Made by a program: the position numbers and the translations under genes. Source: M0108 sp964523415 (GTDB lineage: Bacteria > Pseudomonadota > Gammaproteobacteria > Chromatiales > Chromatiaceae). From it: a stretch of 19,238 nucleotides of DNA. The stretch is from assembly GCA_964523415.1 (NCBI GenBank), contig CAZFZB010000048.1:1-19238 (forward strand), in the 5' to 3' direction. Below, piece after piece: positions 7,957-14,506 of this stretch. The notes under the pieces are model-generated. The model worked only from the letters and a program-made list of their open reading frames with translations. It searched no databases and was not told the origin of the DNA. Within the stretch, counting starts at the first letter, position 1, and each line of letters opens with the position of its first letter.

Positions 7957-8569
7957 CCAGAACCGGCGGTGTTGGAGGCTCCGGGACGGCAGGCGGCGAT
8001 GTTGCTTCGGGCGGCGAGGAGACTCTCGTGCTGGAGGGGGACCTGGGGGCGGTACGGAGGGGGCGCGGGGTTGCCCTTGGCGGGTCGGGTGGAAATTCCT
8101 CCGCCCTCAGGGTACGGGCCAGACGATCCAGAATGCCATTGACATAGCGATGGCTGTCGTCGGTGCTACCGAATTCCTTGGCGAGTTCAACGGCCTCATT
8201 GATGATGGCACGGCAGGGTATCTGGGAACTCTGGGTCAGTTCAAAGACACCGAGGCGCAGGATCGCTAGATCCACGGGTGTCACCTGACGGAGGGGCCGG
8301 TCAAGGACGGTCTCCAGCAGGCGGTCCAACTCCGGGGCTTGTTCCGGAACCCCGCGCAGAAGGTCCTGAAAGAGGGCCATGTCATAGAGGGCCTCGGCCA
8401 CGGATTGTCTTTTGCCCTTGGCAAGGCCGAGCCCCTCGGCAACCACTTGCATCCAGGCCGGATCATCGAAGAAATGGCGGACAATATCGGCCGGCGCCAG
8501 ACCGGTGATCTGCCACTGGTAGAGGGCGAGCACGGCGTAACGTCGCGCCTGACTGCGGCGACCTGACAT
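7943..8569 (-). CDS. nusB: Transcription antitermination protein NusB with a proline-rich tail
   Basis: NusB binds boxA RNA with NusE (S10) and helps processive transcription of rRNA operons. The core is clear: GRRSQARRYAVLALYQWQ at 3-20, PVDLAILRLGVFEL (98-111), and AIINEAVELAKEFGSTDDSH (121-140) followed by RYVNGILDRLA. At 208 residues it is well above the roughly 140 of E. coli NusB. Part of the excess is an insertion around residues 42-66, and about 52 C-terminal residues (157-208) are rich in Pro, Ser, Thr and Arg and look disordered. The last 14 bases overlap thiL. I chose ATG 8569 (one base after the ribH stop codon) rather than the upstream frame opening at 8629, because the family N-terminus begins there. 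Confidence 0.94.
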   Translation of the reverse strand: MSGRRSQARRYAVLALYQWQITGLAPADIVRHFFDDPAWMQVVAEGLGLAKGKRQSVAEALYDMALFQDLLRGVPEQAPELDRLLETVLDRPLRQVTPVDLAILRLGVFELTQSSQIPCRAIINEAVELAKEFGSTDDSHRYVNGILDRLARTLRAEEFPPDPPRATPRPLRTAPRSPSSTRVSSPPEATSPPAVPEPPTPPVLDGDA

Positions 8570-8570
8570 C

Positions 8571-9038
8571 TCAGTCAAGCTGGCGCAAGACGTTGACCAT
8601 TTCGATGGCGGACATGGCAGCCTCGGCACCCTTGTTGCCTGCCTTGGTTCCGGCGCGTTCGATAGCCTGCTCGATGGAATCCACGGTCAGAACGCCGAAG
8701 GCTACGGGAATGTCGTACTGAAGGCTGACATGGGCCAGGCCCTTGACGCATTCCCCAGCGACATAGTCGAAGTGGGGAGTTCCGCCTCGAATGACGGCCC
8801 CGAGGGCCACGATGGCGTCAAATCCACCCTTGGCGGCGATGCGCTGCGCGATCAGGGGCATTTCGAAGGCGCCGGGGACGCGCACCACCACCAAGTCGGA
8901 CTCATCGGCCCCATGGCGTTTGAGGGTGTCGATGGCACCGGCCAACAAACTCTCCACGACAAAGGCGTTAAAGCGAGATACCACCAGGCAAAAGCGTGTG
9001 TTAGCAACCTGCAGGTCGCCCTCTAGGGTCTTGATCAT
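8571..9038 (-). CDS. ribH: 6,7-dimethyl-8-ribityllumazine synthase
   Basis: RibH condenses 3,4-dihydroxy-2-butanone 4-phosphate (from RibB) with the ribitylamino pyrimidine to make the lumazine precursor of riboflavin; the enzyme usually forms pentamers or 60-mers. The 155-residue product shows the family pattern: FCLVVSRFNAFVVESLLAGA, VRVPGAFEMPLIAQ, ALGAVIRGGTPHFDYV (with the catalytic His of the HFDYV segment), VAFGVLTVDSIEQAIERAG, and NKGAEAA. ATG 9038 is preceded by GGTGAAG, so I prefer it to the in-frame GTG at 9047, which has no visible binding site. The gene lies between ribBX and nusB on the same strand. Confidence 0.97.
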   Translation of the reverse strand: MIKTLEGDLQVANTRFCLVVSRFNAFVVESLLAGAIDTLKRHGADESDLVVVRVPGAFEMPLIAQRIAAKGGFDAIVALGAVIRGGTPHFDYVAGECVKGLAHVSLQYDIPVAFGVLTVDSIEQAIERAGTKAGNKGAEAAMSAIEMVNVLRQLD

Positions 9039-9175
9039 GGTCTTCACCGGTCGGTGCTAGGAGTTAATTGCTGAGAGGAAATGTAAAGGAAAAGGGCGAG
9101 GCGCGTCACCCGGGCGGTCTGAACCAGCCCTGATGAGGTTCCCCCCCGGGGGCCACAGGTTGGGCCAGTGGGCAC
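9039..9175 (-). promoter_or_regulatory. ribBX-ribH intergenic gap, no clear signal
   Basis: These 137 bases separate ribBX from ribH on the minus strand. A G/C run (CCCCCCCGGGGG, about 9141-9152) and several C-rich stretches are present. I see no FMN riboswitch core, no terminator with a U-tract and no convincing promoter. ribH may be transcribed from ribBX or from a weak local promoter. Confidence 0.25.
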
Positions 9176-10300
9176 TTAAACGCTGTCGCCGCCCACATAT
9201 TCGACCACTTCCAGTTCGAAGCCGGAGATGCCGTGCATCGCCCGCGGGGCGCTCATGACTCGCATCTTGCGGACCCCGATGTCGGCCAGGATCTGGGCAC
9301 CTATGCCATAATTTCGAAGTTCGCTGTGATCCTTACGGGGCTGGGACATACCCTCCGCCCCCTCTCTGTCGGGCTCCAGGGTCTTGAAGCGTCCCAGCAG
9401 GTCCTCGACCCGATCGCGATTACGCAACACCACGATGACCCCCTCCCCCTCCTTGGCTACCTGGCGCATCACCTCCCGCAGGGGCCAGCCACAGCCGGGA
9501 TGCTGGGTACCGAAAAGGTCGCACAATGAGTTCTGGATATGCACGCGCACCAGGACCGGACGCTCGGGGGAGATATCGCCCCGCACCAGGGCCAGATGTA
9601 GGTCATTATCGATGCTGTCCCGATATGCCAGGATTCGAAAGGTGCCGAACTCGGTGGGCAGGGCGCAATCACACTCGCGCTTGACCGTCTTTTCATGGCT
9701 GACGCGATAGTGGATGAGGTCGGCGATGGTGCCGATTTTGAGCCCATGGGCGACGGCAAAACGCTCCAGATCTGGGCGCCGCGCCATGCCGCCATCCTCA
9801 TTCAAGATCTCGACGATGACCGCTGCCGGCTCCAGGCCCGCCAGCCGGGCCAGATCGCATCCCGCCTCGGTATGACCCGCGCGCACCAGGACGCCCCCAG
9901 GCTCCGCCATGAGGGGGAAGACGTGACCAGGATTCACCAAATCCCGCGGCTGGGCCGCCGGCGCAACCGCCGCGGCAATGGTCGTAGCCCGATCCGCCGC
10001 CGAGATGCCCGTGGTAACCCCGCTGGACGCCTCTATCGACAGGGTGAAGGCGGTGGAATGGGGTGCCTGGTTATCGAGGACCATGAGGGGCAGGCGTAAC
10101 TGCTCACAACGTTCCTTGGTAAGGGTCAGGCAGATGAGGCCACGACCATACTTGGCCATGAAGTTCACCGCCTCCGGCGTTACCCGGTCCGCCGCCAGCA
10201 GCAGGTCACCCTCGTTCTCTCGGTCCTCGTCATCCATGATGATGACCATCTTGCCCTGCCTCAGGTCCTCGATGATCTCTTCCGTGGTGTTCAGGTTCAT
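9176..10300 (-). CDS. ribB: 3,4-dihydroxy-2-butanone 4-phosphate synthase fused to a degenerate GTP cyclohydrolase II domain (RibBX type)
   Basis: A 374-residue fusion. Residues 1-200 are an intact DHBP synthase, which converts ribulose 5-phosphate to the four-carbon riboflavin precursor: MDDEDRENEGDL (22-33), TGISAADRATTI (97-108), and AGHTEAGCDLA (141-151). Residues about 208-374 have a GTP cyclohydrolase II fold-like sequence. The zinc triad of that enzyme (Cys-x10-Cys-x-Cys in E. coli RibA) is not preserved: the matching stretch NSLCDLFGTQHPGCGW retains only the last Cys (C270) in register, and the GRNIGL-type motif is replaced by RDRVEDL. This is the RibBX form described in proteobacteria, in which the second half lacks cyclohydrolase activity. 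A separate ribA is then needed and is not in this window. The ATG at 10300 has no strong ribosome binding site. Confidence 0.93.
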   Translation of the reverse strand: MNLNTTEEIIEDLRQGKMVIIMDDEDRENEGDLLLAADRVTPEAVNFMAKYGRGLICLTLTKERCEQLRLPLMVLDNQAPHSTAFTLSIEASSGVTTGISAADRATTIAAAVAPAAQPRDLVNPGHVFPLMAEPGGVLVRAGHTEAGCDLARLAGLEPAAVIVEILNEDGGMARRPDLERFAVAHGLKIGTIADLIHYRVSHEKTVKRECDCALPTEFGTFRILAYRDSIDNDLHLALVRGDISPERPVLVRVHIQNSLCDLFGTQHPGCGWPLREVMRQVAKEGEGVIVVLRNRDRVEDLLGRFKTLEPDREGAEGMSQPRKDHSELRNYGIGAQILADIGVRKMRVMSAPRAMHGISGFELEVVEYVGGDSV

Positions 10301-10488
10301 TGCAAGGGTCGCGCCTCGGGGTTGGCTAACAGCAAGCGCGGAAGTTTAACAAATGTACGGGGGTGAATTCCGCGTTTTTGGCGACGCCGCTTCCCTCCTC
10401 CAGGGCAGGCCACCTTGTCCTTAGACTTGACGCCCACATCTATTGATGCTCCTCGCCCCAGCCATGCCCATCCCTGAGGCTCCACCCC
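10301..10488. promoter_or_regulatory. Divergent ribBX / metallophosphoesterase intergenic region
   Basis: These 188 bases must contain both promoters. I looked on the minus strand for the conserved elements of an FMN riboswitch, as found before many riboflavin genes, and did not see them. No consensus -35/-10 pair stands out on either strand. A GAGG a few bases before ATG 10489 is a plausible ribosome binding site for the plus-strand gene. Confidence 0.3.
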
Positions 10489-11283
10489 ATGAGATCCTTA
10501 CTCTGCCCCCGTCTTTATTTGCTGCTGCTGATCTGCATGGTTGTGGTCCCCGCCAGGTCCGCCTCCGATCACTTCTTTTTCGTGCAAATGACCGACACTC
10601 ACTTCGGGGCCGATGACAATCTGGGGCGCGGCCAACGGCTGGTGGAACTCATCAATCAACTCCCGGTGCCAGTTGAGTTCGTGGTCCACACGGGGGACAT
10701 TCTGGCCGACCTCATCCTGGAACCAAGGGTGGTGGACCGGACACTGGAAGTCATGGCAGGTCTGCAAGCCCCGCATTTCTACGTCCCTGGTAACCATGAC
10801 ATTCCCAAGACCGACACGGATAGGGCCCTCGCCATCTACCTGGATCGTTTTGGTCCCTTGGTGCAGAGCGAGGAATTCGGGGGGGTCGTGGCCATCTTCA
10901 TCTACATGGAACCAGCGGCGCGGGATTGGCCCCTTATCAGCGGGTACGACCCCCTGACGGAGTTGGAGAAGGCGCTCGAACGAGCCGGAGACCGCCCGGT
11001 CCTGCTGTTCCAGCACTCCCCACCCGTCGGAGGTCACTTTCGCAACATTTTCCACCCCGGCTGGAAGGATGAGCAGCGCCAGCGCTGGGAGGCATTGGTG
11101 CGCGGTCACAAGGTCAAGGGGGTCTTCACCGGCCATTTCCACAAGGATGAGTTGCACTGGATAGGCGAGGTCCCCCTCTTCGTAGCCCCTCCCGTGTCCG
11201 GTTCCTGGGGCCGACAAGGCACCATTCGCCTCTACGAGTACCAGGACGGCAAGGTAAGTTACAGAACCATTTATCTGCAGTAG
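10489..11283 (+). CDS. Secreted calcineurin-like metallophosphoesterase
   Basis: A 264-residue protein with an N-terminal signal peptide (basic start, hydrophobic core at about 8-21, cleavage probably near the PARSAS stretch at 21-26). The mature part has the full set of calcineurin-like metal ligands: D-x-H at D36/H38 (TDTHFG), GD at 69-70 (HTGDI), GNHD at 101-104, H176 (FQHSPP), and GHFH at 215-218. It should be a two-metal hydrolase of phosphate esters acting in the periplasm or outside. The substrate (phosphodiester, nucleotide or other) cannot be read from the sequence. It is a single gene between ribBX (divergent) and rlmB (convergent, 26 nt away), and nothing around it gives a pathway. 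Confidence 0.88.
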   Translation: MRSLLCPRLYLLLLICMVVVPARSASDHFFFVQMTDTHFGADDNLGRGQRLVELINQLPVPVEFVVHTGDILADLILEPRVVDRTLEVMAGLQAPHFYVPGNHDIPKTDTDRALAIYLDRFGPLVQSEEFGGVVAIFIYMEPAARDWPLISGYDPLTELEKALERAGDRPVLLFQHSPPVGGHFRNIFHPGWKDEQRQRWEALVRGHKVKGVFTGHFHKDELHWIGEVPLFVAPPVSGSWGRQGTIRLYEYQDGKVSYRTIYLQ

Positions 11284-11309
11284 CCCCGAAATGCCAAGGC
11301 AGGACCACC

Positions 11310-12125
11310 CTAACCTCCAACCCCCCCAGGAGTAGAGGAGCAATCTTCACCCCCCCGACGCTGGCGGAGGGCTTCGTAAAGGCAAACCCCCGTGGCCACG
11401 GAGACGTTGAGGCTCTCGACGGTACCAAGCATGGGCAATCGGGCCAGAAAGTCACAGCGCTCCCGGGTCAGCCGGCGCAGTCCCCGGCCCTCACTGCCAA
11501 GGACGAGGGCGAGAGGGCCCTTGAGGTCAATGCCATAGAGGTCAATCTCGGCCTCACCGGCCAGGCCAACGATCCATATTCCCCGGGACTTGAGGGCGTC
11601 CAGTGTCCGGGCCAGGTTGGTAACCTGAACGAAGGGGATGGTTTCAGCCGCGCCACTTGCGACCTTGGATACGGTAGGGGTAAGGCCCACGGCCTGGTCA
11701 CGAGGGGCAATGACCGCCTGGATGCCCGCGGCGTCAGCGGTTCTTAGACAGGCACCCAGATTGTGGGGGTCCTGGATCTCGTCCAGGATGAGCAAAAAGG
11801 GCGGCACCGCCAAATTATCGAGAATGGCATCCAGATTGGGTTCGCCTCGACTCACCGCAATACTGACCCAAGCCAGGGCGCCCTGGTGATTCAGGCCCGG
11901 GGCGGCAGCTTCGATCTCCCTGGGCTCGACCTGGCGCACCCTGACCCCGGCCCCTCGGGCCAATTCCACCAGTTCCGCCAACCGCCGGCCACGCCGCTGG
12001 TGCTCCAACCAGACCTCTTCAACCCCCCCCCCAGCCTGCCGGAGGGCGCCGCGCACACTATGGATACCCACTACCAGGGTCCTGCCTTGGGTTCCTTTGG
12101 ATAGGACAGGGGACATTGTCGTCAT
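11310..12125 (-). CDS. rlmB: 23S rRNA (guanosine-2'-O-)-methyltransferase RlmB
   Basis: RlmB methylates the 2'-O of a conserved guanosine in the peptidyl-transferase region of 23S rRNA (G2251 in E. coli). At 271 residues it has an N-terminal substrate-binding domain (about 17-100, starting VVGIHSVRGAL) and a SpoU knotted methyltransferase domain. The three SpoU motifs are visible: NLGACLRTADAAG, LVLGSEGRGLRRLTRERCD, and LNVSVATGVCLYEAL. ATG 12125 has AAGG about nine bases upstream; ATG 12116 is an alternative. The C-terminal about 15 residues after the last motif are Gly/Ser-rich. In many gammaproteobacteria rlmB directly follows rnr; here rnr is on the same strand but about 4.1 kb away. Confidence 0.95.
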   Translation of the reverse strand: MTTMSPVLSKGTQGRTLVVGIHSVRGALRQAGGGVEEVWLEHQRRGRRLAELVELARGAGVRVRQVEPREIEAAAPGLNHQGALAWVSIAVSRGEPNLDAILDNLAVPPFLLILDEIQDPHNLGACLRTADAAGIQAVIAPRDQAVGLTPTVSKVASGAAETIPFVQVTNLARTLDALKSRGIWIVGLAGEAEIDLYGIDLKGPLALVLGSEGRGLRRLTRERCDFLARLPMLGTVESLNVSVATGVCLYEALRQRRGGEDCSSTPGGVGG

Positions 12126-12203
12126 AGCGGGGGGCCTTATAGGGCGGATCGCTGCGGGTTGGCAGGGGTCAGGGATGACCGGTCACACCCGGGTAGAGAA
12201 CTG

Positions 12204-12219
12204 CCTCGCCGAGGCGAGG
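12204..12219. repeat. Perfect 7-bp inverted repeat
   Basis: CCTCGCC and GGCGAGG are separated by GA. The repeat lies about 80 bases upstream of rlmB on its strand. It has no U-tract, so an operator or a structured RNA element is more likely than a terminator. Confidence 0.4.
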
Positions 12220-12421
12220 TGGATGAACCGGGAGCAGGGTATCACGCCCGCAAAGACCACCGGAAGTTTTGTCAGAGGCCTGGTCATTACCGTCAATCTG
12301 GCAGCTACCTCTCGAGCGAACTGCCTTCCTGGCAGTCACCCCTCCACATCAACGTCGCTCCTCACCCCTGGATTATATGGTTTGTGTTCTAATTCAATCA
12401 GATAAGCTTACAGCTAGCACT

Positions 12422-12450
12422 TGGCACGGCTTTTGTCTAAACCTAGACAA
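12422..12450 (+). promoter_or_regulatory. Sigma-54-like element overlapping an inverted repeat
   Basis: TTGGCACG followed by four bases and TTGTC resembles the sigma-54 -24/-12 consensus TGGCACG-N4-TTGC. The -24 half is perfect and the spacing correct, but the -12 GC reads GT. The inverted repeat TTGTCTA-AACC-TAGACAA (12433-12450) overlaps the -12 side. The site is about 310 bases before the LruC gene, in the right orientation. The single mismatch is in the most important -12 dinucleotide, so this stays tentative. Confidence 0.25.
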
Positions 12451-12761
12451 GCCTCGTGACAGACTACAACATCAGGATCGCATCATGGGCAAGCCCCCGC
12501 CCCCATATCTCGCCGCTTCGCCCCATGGACGGCCCAGTGATTGACCCTGGGTGCAACCGCGCGAACAGATAGCCTGAATAGGCTGATCCTGCTCTTCACC
12601 GACCATACCCTCAGCTACACTAGTTATCACAGGCCCCGACCTATCAAGTTACCAGGCACCAACACCGCCGCTAGGAAGAAGAGACCCCGCATAGCATCCG
12701 ATACTACTAGGTTTCCACACTTCATACCCCCTTCATCATTTCCTTACCCAGGATCGCTTCC

Positions 12762-14390
12762 ATGCCACATCGCCGTGCTATCGCCCTCGCCACCCTGGCC
12801 CTTGCCGCCACCGCCCCTGCCAGCCAAGCTATCACTTGGCAGTACCTCGACACCTACAACAACCTTGGCGTCCCTACCCATTTGCTGGACGTCAGCTCCC
12901 CCACCTCCTTACCTCCCGGCGTGCTCGCCGAAAGCTATGCACGTCTGCCAGAAGGCAAGGACGTCCGTACCAACGATCCGAAGCTCATCACTGACGATCT
13001 GGGGGCCAACCTAATGCTGCTCGAGGATGCCGAGATCACCGTCGCCTTCATCGATGAGGGCTCCGACTACCGCAACGCCGTGGGTTACTTCACCTTTGAT
13101 CCCGGCAATAAGCCCACGGCCTTCAAGGATGTGACTACCAAGATCATGTTCCCCAATTTTTCCCGGCCGCCCCAGGGTGGCTTGAAGTTCGGCGACGCCG
13201 TTGCTTTGGGACAATTCAAGGCTGGCACCGCGATCGGCTTCATCATTGTCTCCAACGGCTGGACAGGCTCCGCGGTCAACCCTGATCAGTCCACCAGCGC
13301 CATCTTCACCACCATCAAGTCCCTCAACCCGGAGAAGCCCACTGCCGCTGATCCGAATCTCAACGCCCATTCAGTGCTGCTAACCAAGCACGGGACAAAG
13401 CTTATCGTCCTCGGATTCGAAGACGGTGGCGACCACGATTTCAACGACGTCCTCATTGGCATTCTAGTGAAGCCCTACTCGGCCATCGACCGTACTAAGG
13501 TGCAGTCCATGGTGGAGGTGACCATGGGGGATAGCGATGGCGATGGTATCCCCGATACCCTGGATGCCTTTCCCGAGGATCCCGACCGTGCCGCCCGCCG
13601 CTTCTATCCCAGCGCCACCGGCTTTGGTTCCCTGGCCTTCGAGGATCTCTGGCCCAAGAAGGGGGATTTCGATATGAATGACCTGGTAGTGGCCTACCGC
13701 ACGGTCGAGACTCTCAATGCCCGTAACGAAATCGTCGATCTGAAGTTGATCTATGAGATCCGCGCCCGTGGCGCCGGTGCTGACAATGGCTTTGCGGTTC
13801 ATTTCCCCGGCCTCGGCCGCGAGGCCATCGATCCCGCCAATACCACCCTGACCCTCGGTACTCAGGCACCGGTGACTCTAGCCCCGGAGACTGGCCAAAA
13901 CGAGGCCGTCATGATCCTGACCTCCAATGTGACACCCTTAACCAACACTGGCAAGGCCTTTCCCTGCTCCATGATGAACAGTATCACCAAATGCCCACGC
14001 AACCCGTTCGTGCCCATGGATGTCAACATCCACTTCCGACAGCCCTTGACGAAGGCACAACTCGGGGATGCCCCTTACAATCCCTTCATCTTCCGCACCA
14101 CCAAGCGCGGCCTCGAGGTGCACCTGGTGGATCACCCACCCACCGCCAAGGCCGACCCTAAGTTGTTCGGCACCCTGGACGACCGCACCGACCTGGCTAC
14201 GGGCCGCACCTACCGCACCCTCGACGATCAACCCTGGGCACTGGATGTGCCGGAGACCTGGCGCTACCCCACCGAGTGGAATAGTGTAGCCAAGGCCTAT
14301 CCGGACTTTGCCACATGGGCGCTGAGCGCAGGCACAAGTGCCGTCAATTGGTATCAGGGGCGCATGGATGAAGGATTGATATTCAAGTAG
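12762..14390 (+). CDS. Secreted LruC-domain protein with DUF4114-like region
   Basis: A 542-residue exported protein. A signal peptide covers residues 1-23 (cleavage after SQA). Residues about 90-237 resemble a DUF4114 module ending in LGFEDGGDHDFNDVLIGI (217-234). A thrombospondin-type calcium loop follows: DSDGDGIPD at 257-265. From about 280 onwards it is an LruC domain (DUF4842), opening FYPSATGFGSLAFEDLW and containing GDFDMNDLVVAYR (301-313). Both modules therefore carry an Asp-rich D-x-D-x-N-D signature, suggestive of metal-bound beta domains. No PEP-CTERM, LPXTG or transmembrane anchor is seen at the C-terminus. LruC proteins are surface or outer-membrane-associated proteins of unknown role, named from Leptospira. 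ATG 12762 has AGGA about nine bases upstream. The next gene, 107 nt downstream, encodes a glycosyl-phosphate-transferase-like protein, and the two probably form one unit. Confidence 0.87.
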   Translation: MPHRRAIALATLALAATAPASQAITWQYLDTYNNLGVPTHLLDVSSPTSLPPGVLAESYARLPEGKDVRTNDPKLITDDLGANLMLLEDAEITVAFIDEGSDYRNAVGYFTFDPGNKPTAFKDVTTKIMFPNFSRPPQGGLKFGDAVALGQFKAGTAIGFIIVSNGWTGSAVNPDQSTSAIFTTIKSLNPEKPTAADPNLNAHSVLLTKHGTKLIVLGFEDGGDHDFNDVLIGILVKPYSAIDRTKVQSMVEVTMGDSDGDGIPDTLDAFPEDPDRAARRFYPSATGFGSLAFEDLWPKKGDFDMNDLVVAYRTVETLNARNEIVDLKLIYEIRARGAGADNGFAVHFPGLGREAIDPANTTLTLGTQAPVTLAPETGQNEAVMILTSNVTPLTNTGKAFPCSMMNSITKCPRNPFVPMDVNIHFRQPLTKAQLGDAPYNPFIFRTTKRGLEVHLVDHPPTAKADPKLFGTLDDRTDLATGRTYRTLDDQPWALDVPETWRYPTEWNSVAKAYPDFATWALSAGTSAVNWYQGRMDEGLIFK

Positions 14391-14506
14391 GTGTGGAAAA
14401 AGGAACCAGGGTCGCTGGCACTCCGGCCTCGACCCAACTTCCCCCACGCAATGATCGCTGTTACCGGCAACCAGATCACTTAAATACAAGAGGTTAGTTG
14501 CATCTC

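Larger units (their letters stand above)
12126..12761. other. 636-base non-coding region with clustered palindromes
   Basis: No convincing gene lies here; the open frames have no family resemblance and overlap one another. The left end must carry the rlmB promoter and the right end the leader of the LruC gene. Small inverted repeats are frequent: GGTCA/TGACC/GGTCA half-sites at 12167-12185 (the last two form a perfect 10-bp palindrome at 12176-12185), ACCCGGGT at 12187-12194, CCTCGCC-GA-GGCGAGG at 12204-12219, CTGCC-N5-GGCAG at 12321-12335, TTGTCTA-AACC-TAGACAA at 12433-12450, and AGCCT-GAAT-AGGCT at 12571-12584. Base composition is less GC-rich from about 12365 to 12430 and again just before the LruC start. 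Confidence 0.6.

Noticed and set aside
9039..10488. FMN riboswitch upstream of ribBX or ribH
   Set aside because: I looked for the conserved elements on the minus strand in both gaps and did not see them.
10498..11343. 281-codon minus-strand open frame opposite the metallophosphoesterase
   Set aside because: It shadows a gene with all metal-ligand motifs and a signal peptide; the antisense product has no recognisable features.
12269..12544. 91-codon open frame in the long intergenic region
   Set aside because: No ribosome binding site, no recognisable domain, and a composition like non-coding sequence.
12541..13014. 157-codon open frame overlapping the start of the LruC gene
   Set aside because: Pro/Ser/Thr-rich frame-shifted reading of the leader and the LruC signal-peptide region, with no ribosome binding site.
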